Source of the DNA: Carallia brachiata
Taxonomy: Eukaryota; Streptophyta; Magnoliopsida; Malpighiales; Rhizophoraceae
Direction of reading: 5' to 3'
Length of the DNA: 64,000 nucleotides
Assembly (NCBI GenBank): GCA_021464245.1
Contig: JADCRB010000013.1
Location: 4,632,466 to 4,696,465, forward strand
The notes under the pieces are model-generated. The model made no database searches. It saw only the letters and a list, made by a program, of their open reading frames with translations, and was not told the DNA's origin. This document shows positions 12,901 through 24,270 of this stretch, one piece after another (position 1 is the first letter of the stretch; each line of letters opens with the position of its first letter). Made by a program: the position numbers and the translations under genes.

Positions 12901-15470
12901 TATATGGAACAGCTAGCCAGTCCTGAGGATGATTATCACCAGAATGTGTCCCATCAGCACAAATGACCAACAGAGGTCTGCTGTCTGCAAACACATCTTC
13001 TGATCTCTTTGATGCTATCGGTTTTGGTAGCATTTGCATGAATGACACAGGGCCATCATGCCTGGAAACAAGAATGCGGACATTATCAGCTTCTTCAACA
13101 TCCCATACCTGGAAACCAGACCGATAGCCTAATAGCAGAACAAGCCGAGCTGCATCACCATGGCCCTCTAATTTGTCAAACCCAGCCCAGAGGACCTGCA
13201 TAATGTCCGAACGGTATCAGAGATTTCTGAACTCTCAGATTCAAACTGCATGATTAACTGGAAAAAGATAATGGATGTTTCAAGCATCATTTAATAATCA
13301 ATAGGAAATGAAGTTAAAAAGAAGCCAATAAAACACCAAAAGAGGGATTCATGAGACCTAACATAAGAAAGGCAAAGAGACAAAATATAAAGAACAGAAA
13401 GAAAACAGAACATGACAAATTTGAAAGATAAAGCGCTCTTTCAAAGAAGAAAAATGACTGGCACATAACAAAGCAGTAGGAAGATAATTGAAGAGAGAAT
13501 CAAAATTTTCAATGTTTGAGAGATGCCGGTAATGACCAGTTCTCCCAACAGGTTAGCAATTCCCCAATTCAGAGGGCAATTATGAACCCGGGTCTATGTT
13601 GACCTGCTTTTACACATTTCATAGATGGATCATAAAAAGGGCATCCCGATGCAAGAGACTTCCACATTGTGGTGTCTGAAAAAGTGTCAAATGTACGCAG
13701 CCTTACCCTATTTTTACAAAGAGACCATATCTGCAACTCGAAACCATGAGAACTCACAATAAAGTGACCTTACCATTACTCCAAGACTAGCACTTTGGAG
13801 ATGGATCAAGTATGTGGAAAAAATTTTCCAACATCCAATTAGAAGTTAATTTTCTATTGAAATTTTCAATGAGACCATCTTTAGAGCTACAGAGAGTTGA
13901 GAGGAACACTCAACTTCTGTAGCTTAATTTCATTAAGTTAAAGAAGTTGTTGTACTCACACAATTGATCAAGAAAATACAGCCATAATACTATACGCAGC
14001 ACAAGCTTTCCCTTCATTCCAGAGTTTTCATTATGGTTCTATTGTTTGCCAGAGGAGTTGACAAATCTTTAGCACTTCTTGATGTCCCTCATATTTTCAC
14101 ATATTTAAATCTTCACAAAAAAACAAAAGACAAAGCCTTTACTCAAATCAGAAAACGAAACAAAAATCTGAAATATAGATCCATTATTTTGAAAAATATA
14201 GATCCATAAAACTCTGAACTTATTTATGTCTTCCCTGCAGTACTTTTTTTGGGTGCAAGACTCTGAACTTTCTTATAATGTCCATTATTTTGAAAAATAT
14301 AGATCCATAAAACTACTTATCAAAGGAGCTTCATTTACAAGATACATAGTCAGTAATATTCACAATTCAATGATGGCATGTGATTCCAAGTACACAACTG
14401 TGAACACAATAAACCAATAAAAACGGTTCTTTCATTAATGATATAATTACTCAAAAAATTAATTCATCAGAAGTCCAACAGAGGCCAAAAATAACCAATC
14501 AGATCATGACTGTCCTGCAGTTAAGTAATATATTATCTCTCATACTCTCTTAATGATCAGACATTTCTGCACGAATGCAATTGGCTAAAAATCTAAAAAT
14601 CCCACTTTTGCCTAACTTGCAAATCGAATTCTACCAACTTTATCCACCTAATACAAAGTTCAATATTTAAAATAAAATTGATTAAAGGTGAAAATGCAAT
14701 TATAATTACCCCTCGCCAATATCAGTAACCATCACAAATTATAGTCCACTTTCAATTAGCTTTAGACAACAAATAAAAAATTTGAACTACTCTTTTTCCC
14801 ATGGTACGTATTGAGTTAAAATTCAAGAAGCTTCACTCTTTCCAAATCCACAATATTGCAATTTAACAATGCAAAGCAAATTACACATTGACATCCAGTA
14901 ATAACCCCATTTCGTAAATCAACTGAATCATAAATCCACTGAACCAAAATTAAACTTGAGCCAACGATTTTGAAATGTTAAATTTGCAAATCTGTGCAGT
15001 CATTGGAACTCAAAATGAAACTAGCTGTCACAAGCACTCCCAAGTTAAAATGGGTTACCTTAAATTTCCAAATTAAACATCACAGCCACGTAGAAGCGAA
15101 CAACAAAAAAATTGAGCTGAAATGCAAGTTCAAGTTCCCAAACTCACATCTTTACACGTACTTATACGAACCCTTCCACAAAGATTCTCACTTTGCATAA
15201 GCAAGTCAACAATGGCAAGCAAAAATCTTCCCTGCCCCTCCAAATTTAGAAACAAAAGAAAAACCCCATCTTTACCTGATCATGGTTGGCATCATCATCT
15301 CTATCCACAATCGACTGAGCAACCGACGCAGCAGACCTGGCCACGGTGGACGCCCCCGAGGAGACGATCTTCAAGTAGCTGGAAATCGCCCGAAAAGAGC
15401 TTGGCAGAAACCCATTATTTGCTCTTCCCTGCAAAGTCTTCTGCTGCTGTCCATCGCTGCTATTCCTCAT
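9998..15470 (-). CDS. ATG18G: ATG18g/h-type autophagy protein (WD40 PROPPIN + BCAS3 domain), one apparent frameshift
   Basis: Family role: PROPPIN beta-propellers bind PI3P on autophagic membranes. Exons (genomic, minus strand): 15276-15470, 12731-13195, 12214-12645, 11846-12082, 10908-11740, 10637-10800, 9998-10361. The start at 15470 gives MRNSSDGQQQKTLQG, as in relatives; an upstream in-frame ATG at 15515 exists. Exon 2 opens VLWAGFDKLEG and carries LLLGYRSGFQVWDVEE and VVRFYSMRSHSFVHVLKFRS. Exon 4 has ITQFRAHKSPISALCFDPSG and IYRLQRGF, which occupies the place of the PROPPIN FRRG lipid-binding motif. Exon 5 contains the BCAS3-type region; exon 7 ends in an acidic tail, GDEFD. All exons keep phase except exon 5: 833 bp, one base short of a whole number of codons. 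The frame shifts near 11448 (TGGAAGGCACTG), at about residue 540. With one base restored the protein would be about 896 residues. ATG18g and ATG18h are not separated with certainty. Confidence 0.9.
13196..15275 (-). other. ATG18 intron 1 with a 33-bp direct repeat
   Basis: An intron of about 2.1 kb. A perfect 33-bp repeat begins CCATTATTTTGAAAAATATA and lies at 14181-14213 and again at 14282-14314, about 101 bp apart. The word ACTCTGAACTT is also doubled nearby. No coding exon was recognised in the intron. Confidence 0.6.
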
Positions 15471-16060
15471 AATACTCCCCAAAGCCCCAAAAAGACAAAG
15501 GCAACCAATACCCAATTCGCTACAATCACCAATTCTCCAAGTTCTCCTTTAAGCATACCCCAAGATTGCTTCTTTTTGAAGATTAAACCCCAAAAACCCA
15601 GAACAAAACAAACCCAAAAAAAAGGAAAAAAAAAAAAAAAAAACACCCCAAATCCCAATCAAATATCAACAGCCCTACAAGTTATAATCAATTTTCAATA
15701 CACAACAGAGTCCATCTAAACATATACTCTCTGGGCTATATTTGAACACATAGAAATACCCAAATCAAAGAACCAAAAGAGCTAAACAAACCCCAAAAAA
15801 ATTTAATTTACAGAAAAAAAATTTAATCTTTTTTAAAAAAATAAATTCGATATATCTAAAATAAACATCGAATTATATATGGTACACACAGAAAGATTTG
15901 GGGGACTTGGGTCTTTTGAAGAGAAATCGGGAAGAGAGAGAAAGAGACAATGTTATTTTAGAGAGAGAAAGTGCGGATAATGAAGAGAAGAGGAGAGGTG
16001 GTTTTCTTGGGTTTTTGAAGGAGAAAAAATAAATAAATAAATAAATAAAAAGACTCTCCG
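15471..16060 (-). promoter_or_regulatory. ATG18 5' leader and proximal promoter
   Basis: Upstream of the ATG18 start the minus strand is rich in CT/TC (GAGAGAGAAAGAGAC on the plus strand near 15930-15950), followed by an (AAAT)n tract at about 16028-16050. This pyrimidine-rich composition is common in plant leaders. The transcription start is not determinable here. Confidence 0.4.
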
Positions 16061-16227
16061 TTTACGGCTCTCTCTCGTTCTCTCTCTAAACTTTCTTTTC
16101 CAATGTTTTTAATTTTTGGTTAGTTTATTTATTTAAGCCAATACGTCAAACATTTTTTCCTGTGTCAACCCATATTTAAAAAAATCGAAAAATTTAAAAA
16201 TTAAATTTTTAATTTCAATAATATTTT

Positions 16228-16296
16228 AATGTTCTTATAATTGAATGCAATTTTTTTCTAATGATATTGTAATGTTCTTATAATTGAATGCAATTT
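16228..16296. repeat. Short tandem duplication (unit about 42 bp)
   Basis: The word TAATGTTCTTATAATTGAAT followed by GCAATTT occurs at 16228-16254 and again at 16270-16296. Confidence 0.8.
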
Positions 16297-17041
16297 ATTT
16301 TTTCCATGATATATTGATATTCAATGAGTTTTGTTCATTCATGTATCTGGGTCATTTTAGTTATTGAGTAATGCTAGAAATACTAAATTATTTTAAAATT
16401 CTTTCATTAAATGGTGTGAGTTATATAAAACTAAGCACTGGTGACCAAAAAAACAACAAAAGAAAACTATAGGCTTTGGAGCTTACAAATAGTAACCCAA
16501 AAAAGATAAAGATTTAACGATATCATTTTTAGTAACAAAGTATTGAAACAACTATAAATTCTTTCTTATTTTATATTGCATCATTCAATGAATAGGATTA
16601 CTAGCAGACGTTAGGCGGATAGTAAGGGTTTATTACCGTTTAATTAGAAATGTTAAATTTGAATTCTAAGAATATAATCGCGTTAAATTTTTATTAATAG
16701 ACTTTTGTCACCTTTTAAAATTCTATTCGAGTCAGTTCAGATTAATCATTTCAACAAATTAGATACTGAACAGTCATAAACCGAAAAAATAAATAAGATG
16801 GCATTAATTCTTCGTGAATCGAGGATCATTTGTCACACAATTAATAATCTTATCACAATACATCTTCAAAATTTATACTAAAGGCTATCAATGCGAAATC
16901 AATAAGAACGCATGCATTTATTATGAACTGAGACTTTTGATTGCCTGCAATAGATAAGGAAAAAAATAAAATATTTTTGATTGCTACCGTCATCAAATAA
17001 TAAAATCATTTTCAGCGATTAAGTTTAAAATTTTGGATCAA

Positions 17042-17191
17042 TTTATATCAAATCTCAGTGACAGTTGAATTTCCTTCTTGGTATAATTGGACCAAAAAAA
17101 ATTTGATGCTAATTATTTGTATCAAATCTCAGTGATAGTTGAATTTCTTCCTTGGTATAATTGGGCCCAAAAAATATTTGATGCTAATTAT
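17042..17191. repeat. Direct tandem duplication, two units of about 75 bp
   Basis: Unit 1 (about 17042-17116) and unit 2 (about 17117-17191) both run from ATCAAATCTCAGTGA through TTGGTATAATTGG to TTTGATGCTAATTAT with a few substitutions. This is a head-to-tail duplication of moderate age. Confidence 0.85.
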
Positions 17192-20100
17192 CTTTTACCA
17201 TAATGTGACGTGTAGCTTGAACCCTCCAAAAATTTCAATGCACGAAGTAAAAATTAGAAAAAAAAATTGAGAATTAATTAGTGTAACTTGTTTTCTTTAC
17301 ATTATTGTAAGCTCATCAATAGAAACATAAAAAGGGGATGATATTTTGCATAAATCCTTTCTTTGTAGAATTTTATCATGTTTAAGTTCAACTTCTTTAA
17401 TTCCAAATTTAGACTCTCAAATTTTTAATTACCCTAGTGTTTGCTGTCAGATCTTATATGTATTCAAACATAGATTTTTAATTTTTAATTTCCCACAATC
17501 TTACGAGAAACTCAAATTATGCATTAACTCTAACAGAAAAATAACAATGGTTTTAATATTAATTAGTATAACATACGACATTAATCAATGTATTACCAAA
17601 AAAATTAAAATATGGGTCTTATATGTCATGAATTTATATACCATTCCAAATTAGAAAGCATACAAGTCTTTTAATGTTAATGAAGTAGAGTGAAACTGCA
17701 TAAACGTGTTTAGTGAAGTGTGTGAAAAATATGCAATTAATCTAATAATTTTTTTTAATTATTTTCAAATTCATTACATATTTCACAATATAACAGTATA
17801 CATTACTGCATACTCATCATATTTTTACGATTACGTGTCTAAAAAGTTTTTTATTAATAAAGTGACTTCAATGCGTCTGGACTGCCTTAATTTCTTTTGT
17901 TCGTGTACCCATTTGGGTAAATAAATAAATCTAATATCTCCCTCTTTATTATCTTGTGAGCCAAGTTGAAGCGATAATATTCCCTCAAGGCTCCAAGTTT
18001 TGTTTCTTGCACGGTTCATGTTGATTTTGCTGCTGCGGCATGTGGGGTATTAATATGCAACGGCCATGATGTTAGGAGCACGGGAAAGTTTGGTGTGCCG
18101 TGAAGAATCCAACGTATTATTCCTAGATAGTGTACACTAAGTGATTTGGTAAACTTAATAATGGTTGGTTTTCTTGGTGGGTCAAGCATAATGCAAAGGA
18201 AAAAGTTATATTTCTTGAAAAAAAAAAATTCAAAATAATGTCTGAATGTAACTGACTGAATTTCATATATAAAGAAATATTAATAATTTTTTTCTTTTTA
18301 ATTACACTTAAAATCAAAACGATTGTAAATATAATACAATCAATTACATTCAAATAATATTTTAAACAACATTCTTTTAAAAAATATAACAGCGTTCGCA
18401 TGCAAAAACATTCAAATAGTCAATATGCCTTGTCCTCCAAGATTTAAAAGGCCCCATTTTGGTTGGGCTTTCGATGGGGTTGTATTAAAAGTTAGTTAAT
18501 ACATTCATTTGTGCCATACGACTTTGACCGCAGCCTTATTTTTCCTAGCCCCTAGGCTAGTTGCCTATAGTTGACCGTTGATGTAGTTTTGTGAGGAACG
18601 GAGGAAAAAAAAATCAGCATGATTGGCGCAGTTGATGTATGGTACTGAAAGGAAAATGTTGTTTTATGCTGTCACAATCAATTACCATAGGCACGGATAA
18701 TTGATGCCCATGATGTGGGTACGTTTGGTGTCTTGCCAAAACTAGGCTGAGAAGTGGCTACAAGGTGTTAATATTAGCACTTCGTTATATAGATCAGTTG
18801 GAGGAAGAGACAAAGCATCGAAGAGAGAGTCCCTTGCCTTGAGTTTAATTGGGTTGGGTCATTTAAAAAATCTAAAGTGTGTTTTTATTGATTAACATAA
18901 AGTGTACGATTCAGATTATCGCATTATATGTATTTTGTAATTATTATTGATATCTTTCAATAGTTAAAACTTTGCTAGATAATTAATATATAATTATAAT
19001 GTGACAATTAATGTAAAGTAAGAAAATGATTATTTAGTCAAGTAATAATGACCTCAACTAGAATCGGGTAATTGTGGTTTTGGCTCCAAACAAGTTAACT
19101 GTTGAAACCCTTCACCTTAACCTTGTCAAGGACAGGCTAGTCCTTACTACCCCATGATATCACTATGTATGGACTGATTTGACAACATTGTGGATTTGTG
19201 GTACGGTAATACATCCATACTAGCAATGAAGTTGTAAAGTAGCTCAAAACTATAAACTCCACCTTAATTATTTGTACCAAAATTAAGATAAAGTGTAAAC
19301 ACAAATTTATGCTTTGTGCCATGCTAATTATAGGATATGGCACTCACATATTCATACAGCTTGGATTGCAACAAAACATAATTGAAATACCAAATGAAGG
19401 AAGAAGAACAAAAAGCAGTAGGGGTGTCTGTGAAACCAATCAATTTGTTTAATCCAGTCAACTCAATCAAAATTAAATCAAAATCATCGATATTGCCAAA
19501 AATGGATTGGTATGGTTTATATTTTAAGCAAACCGCATTTAAAGATTTGGTTTCATTTTTGAAATCAAAAACTATCAAAACTAATAAAATCCCGAATTTT
19601 ATTTCATAAAGATGCAAACTAAAACAGATATCTGAATCTAGAACTTCAATCCAATTATATGTGTGTTTAAATATTGTTAATTGTCTCCAATAGTTTACTT
19701 AGAATAGGAAGTTTTTTTATTCTTTTATATATATGATGATTCAAATAGCTAAATTGACTAAATTAATTCGTAATCATTAATGATAGTTTGACTAATTTCA
19801 CTTATATTAATTTTGTTGTGGTTTTAAAAAATTTTCAAAAAGTCACTAAAAGTTTGGTTCAAATGTATATATAAAACTAATTCAAATTTCTTAACAATTT
19901 ATTTATTTATTTTTGTTTTTTAAATTTTAATTATCAAATTACTCATATCACTTTATTATTAATTTATTATTATTTAAATATTATTACTTAAATATTATTA
20001 TTTAATATTTTTCTAAAAATAAAAATAACAAAAGCAAAACGTACAACTGAAAGGGTCAAGTGGCCTTGGCCACGAGGGCACGTGTCAAGCACGTGATTCC

Positions 20101-23094
20101 ATGCTCCCGTTTTGCCAAACTGAAAAACAAAAAACCAATTGCCATGATGTCACCGGGACACGAATGTTTCTATGAGACAAGGAAAATGACTCTTTTGTTT
20201 GATTACTTGACTACCATAAAGCGCCAAACCAAAATGCAGTGGACTTTTATTCCAATTTTTCATAGGTTTTCATAACTATCCATTGCAATCGTTTCCAAAA
20301 TGAGAAAAAAAAAAATGAAAAACTGTGTTTAGTTACTTAAATACCATTAGACGCCAAACCCAAAACAATTTTCCATAAGTTTCAAGAAATTGAAGTACCT
20401 AATCAAATTGACCAAAAAATGAAAAAAATAAAAAGATTTCAAGTCGTAGTTGTGGCTTTTTTTTTTTTTTTTTTTTTTTGGGTCTACGTTTTCTTTTCTT
20501 GTTTTTAGTTAAATTGTAAGGATTAAAGATTGAATTATAATTCTAAAGTTGAAAATTCAGGTGAGTAGACTGCTAGATTTTGTGATTAATAATTTTTTTT
20601 TAATCTATCAAGATTTCTATTGAGTCACGAGTTATACGATCGAGAGATTTTTTAAGATTGGAACATAACATAAAATCTTTATAATAAAAATTTAAAATCT
20701 AATTACTTGGGTGTCATGAGCTAGAATGGTTTTTTTTTCTTGGGGTTTTTTTTTTTTTTTTCCTTCGCTCTAAGTTTTGTAATTGGCAAAGAAATGCTGC
20801 GATGGGCCCCCTCTTGACACCATACAATTTACATCCCTTTAATATCTTCTAGGGCCTGGGCTTGGTCTCAACTGTTGGGCTTGTCCCCACAACTGGAGTC
20901 CCTTCTCCTAATCTCTATCAATGTCAGGATAAAAATCAAATAATCAATTGGTCTTGCAACGAGGAATGGCTCTGAGAAAACTTCGATTCAACAGAGGTTT
21001 ACAATAATGGAGATGCTGATGAGGCGATAATGATAGTTGATTACGGATCCATAAATACGAGCAAAAGCACTTTTATGAAAGACAAATTAACTCACAATTT
21101 TTTTTTTATTTTTTTATAAAAAAAATATTTATAAATATATTAATTATAAAATTTATAAGTTGAGATCAGTGTTTGTATTATTATTATACTTCGTTTAACC
21201 AACTCTGAAAGGACAGACTCATTAATTAAGCACTATTAAATGTAAACGTGATTCTCTTAAATCAAATCACTGTAGTACAATTTTTTTTTTATAATTACGC
21301 CTTATTCTCTCCCTTGCATCAGCAAAGTTTTTTTTTTATTGTTAATAGAATTGTAATGCGGTACAGATCCAAATTAAAGAAGAATTAAGGGTAATCCTTT
21401 TCTACACATTCTAATCTAACACATGGACATATGGCCGCGGAGGACTTGGAATGTCAGGAAATTAGCTGGATATCATTTTGACGTTAAAAGTCAATATAAG
21501 TTGAAATTGAGCATTTTGCTAGGATTGGGAAAATAAAATCTCTGAAATACGTTAATGATTAAGATATAGACATTAATTTAGAAAAAATTCTAATTTTAAT
21601 TTTAAAAAACGGCTATAGGGTTTGTAAGGAATTAAAAAATTATTTTTATTTTATAATTCTTAATCCAACGGACTATTAAAAAAAAGGTTGAAATTAAGCA
21701 TACTTGGGGGGGCCATTGGTCTCCCATTCAATTAAACGGACCAAAAGGTCTTGCATTTTCCATGTGCTAACGGAGTGACAGCTATCACGGTCATTTTCAC
21801 TTTAATTCTTGACAAAGCGTTCTTTTCATCCCAGTGGTTAACTTTTACTTAACAATGGGGATCTCGAAACAATCTCTAAACAAACTGTTAAGACCATTAA
21901 CAGTTTTGAAAATATTTTGTTTCTCGACCAACTTATTTGCTTGAGTTTGTCACCAACCATGCACTAGGTAGGTGCTTTGGCTTGCGGCATTGCTGGGATC
22001 AAGTGTCTTATTTATTTGTTATTTATTATTTTTTTATTATTAAGAAGTTTCATTGGTTATAATCTGTACAATAACAATAATTCTTTTAATTAATGTAAAT
22101 TTAATACTCTTATTCTTAAGATTAACATCTAAAATCTCGAACATAAATGCCTAAGTTCTTAACACTGTGATATATATCTATATATATATATATATATATT
22201 TTTTTTTTTTAAGGATGTTGATCAAGTGTTTGATTTCCAACAAAGCCATTTTCCAAAATCATACCGTTTGTAATTTTGTTGTGAACGAGTTTTAGAATTT
22301 AGTTTAGCTGTGATCTTCCACATTAATTATGCATATTCGAATCTTGGAGCAAGCATCCAAGACCAAGAGGTAACTCCTTTATGCATTGAGCCCACATGCG
22401 ATTTGCCATTAAAATCCATATTAGAGACAAGTAGTGTTACCAACATCAGTGAAATGACCGATAACTCAATTGATATAGAAATCGTTTGTAATATTAAAAG
22501 TCTTGAGTTTAAATTTTAATTGAATTCAATTAAATTTTAAAAAAAAGACAAATAGTGTTGAATTTTGATTGAGTTAAAAGTTGCTTTGAAGATTTATTGA
22601 CTGCATATATCAAAAAACATAAAAATGTCTCTGGTCGAATACCATGACATTTTTCTAAATGGTTGATCAATGAAAAAACTCCTGGGAGAAAGTTAGTTCG
22701 AATTAAATTTATATTTCAATTCCCTCAAATTCACATGAGATATGAGTTTTAATGGATGTAATAATAGAAATAAAAAGGACTAAAGTCAGATAATAAAAGG
22801 TTTACTAATTTGGCTTTTTTTTTTTTAATTAGCATGACATTTTTTCGTCAGAAAAAAAAAAAACCAGGACATATAAGGTGGATTAGATTTTTGTGACAAC
22901 TTTTTTTTAGTAAAATTTGAAAACCGTATCATTTTTTTTTTAAAATCATGTCAATGAGTAAGAAAGTGTGTTAATGCCTATATTGTTATACATCAAAATT
23001 CAAAGTTTAATAATTTTTTTTGAACAAAGTAATATTAATTTGAATTTAAAAAATAATTTGTATTTTTATTAATTTTACTTTGAATCTTAATCTT

Positions 23095-23580
23095 AAGTAA
23101 TTAGAGTGACTATTTTTTTAATGTCAATTTCTTATATCTTCTTAACTTAAAAATAATCAGTGATTAGTTGTTAATTAATACTAAAGACTAAGAGGGAAAG
23201 ATTTATCAGTATGATGACACTACGTACGTTACACCCACTTAAATTTCATCAAACATAACAGTTTTTTAAAAAGTAAGAGAATTTAATTTTTCAACCGTTC
23301 CCAAATTACAAAGACTTGATTTGATACTTGACTTGTACGTAATTTCTTACATTCCAACCTCCCTTATATTTTTTAACTCGAAAATAGTCAATAAATCATT
23401 CTTAATTAATAGCAAAAGTTGAGAGAAAAAGATTTGTGAGTCCAAGAACACTATTAAAAATGCAATTTAAAATTTGCTAAACATCATAAATTTTAAACAA
23501 TAAAAGAATTAAATTTTCTAACCATTCTCAAATTACAAAAGTCTGGATCGAACACTTGTCTTACACTTAACCTAGTGGAT
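23095..23580. repeat. Direct tandem duplication, units of about 220-230 bp
   Basis: Two diverged units share the order AATTTCTTA, AACTTAAAAATA or AACTCGAAAATAG, TTAATTAATA, GAAAGATTT, AAAGTAAGAGAATTTAA or AATAAAAGAATTAAA, then CCAAATTACAAAGACTTG or TCAAATTACAAAAGTCTGG. The second unit starts near 23330. It lies about 0.7-1.2 kb upstream of the BLTP3-like start codon. Confidence 0.65.
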
Positions 23581-24021
23581 AATTTCTGTTTGGATTTGCT
23601 GTTAGAAAAGGAAATGAATTAAATTACGTGTTTGGTCAATAGAAAATTGTGAGAAAAAAAATAATAAGAAAGTTTGAAAAAGAAAATAAATAGTAATTTA
23701 TGAGAGAAAAAATAAAAGTTAGTTATTTGAATTAATAAAAAAATAAATAAAAAAAAATTATGAAAAAATAGTACAGTAATTATAATATTTAATTTATTTT
23801 TATTTTATTTTTTTTCTTTTCTCTTTAAAAATCCATCAATCCAAACACACCGTTACATTCCAATCTTGCTTTGCTAATTGCTCGGCATGCCAATCTTAAT
23901 GGTTTACCTTTTTCCCAAACCCAAAGACACGCCGACAAACACACCTCTGTCTCTGCCCCGACAATCCGCCTAGCCAAAGATCCAAAGCACATGAAACAGC
24001 CCCCATCTCTCTCTATCCACA

Positions 24022-24046
24022 CACGTGCCACACTTCTTCGCACGTG
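24022..24046. promoter_or_regulatory. Two CACGTG (G-box) motifs
   Basis: CACGTG occurs at 24022-24027 and 24041-24046, 10-30 bp upstream of a TATA-like sequence. In plants such palindromes are common bHLH/bZIP binding sites. Occupancy is inference. Confidence 0.6.
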
Positions 24047-24055
24047 CCAACCGCC

Positions 24056-24064
24056 CATATAAAT
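24056..24064 (+). promoter_or_regulatory. Probable TATA box of the BLTP3-like gene
   Basis: CATATAAAT lies about 210 bp upstream of the ATG at 24271. It is followed by a CT-rich stretch (CTCCCTCTCTGTCTCTCAC), which fits a transcription start and leader. Confidence 0.5.
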
Positions 24065-24212
24065 TTACCCATCTGCCACTCTTCCATCTCGCGATCTCCC
24101 TCTCTGTCTCTCACTTTCCTATTTTTTTTTAATTAATTTTTATTCTTTCTTTGTAACTTTCGTCAATCTCTCGGACCTTCTCGAAAGCAAAATCGGAGGA
24201 TTCGGAAGGTTT

Positions 24213-24249
24213 CGGCGGCGGCGGCGGCGGCGGCGGCGGAGGCGGAGGT
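24213..24249 (+). repeat. (CGG)n repeat in the 5' leader of the BLTP3-like gene
   Basis: A run of about nine CGG units followed by GGCGGAGG, ending about 20 bp before the ATG at 24271. It is likely transcribed and may vary in length between individuals. Confidence 0.85.
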
Positions 24250-24270
24250 GAAAACGACATCGTATAGCAA

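Larger units (their letters stand above)
16061..23094. other. Long gene-free AT-rich interval
   Basis: No supportable gene. It contains small tandem duplications (listed separately), a (TA)n tract at about 22178-22199, long T-runs near 20460 and 20746, and diverged SINE-like remnants. One lies at about 16600-16790 and resembles the 58795-58990 repeat (GCGTTAAATTTTTATTAATAG..., CTATTCGAGTCAGTTCAG). Confidence 0.5.
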
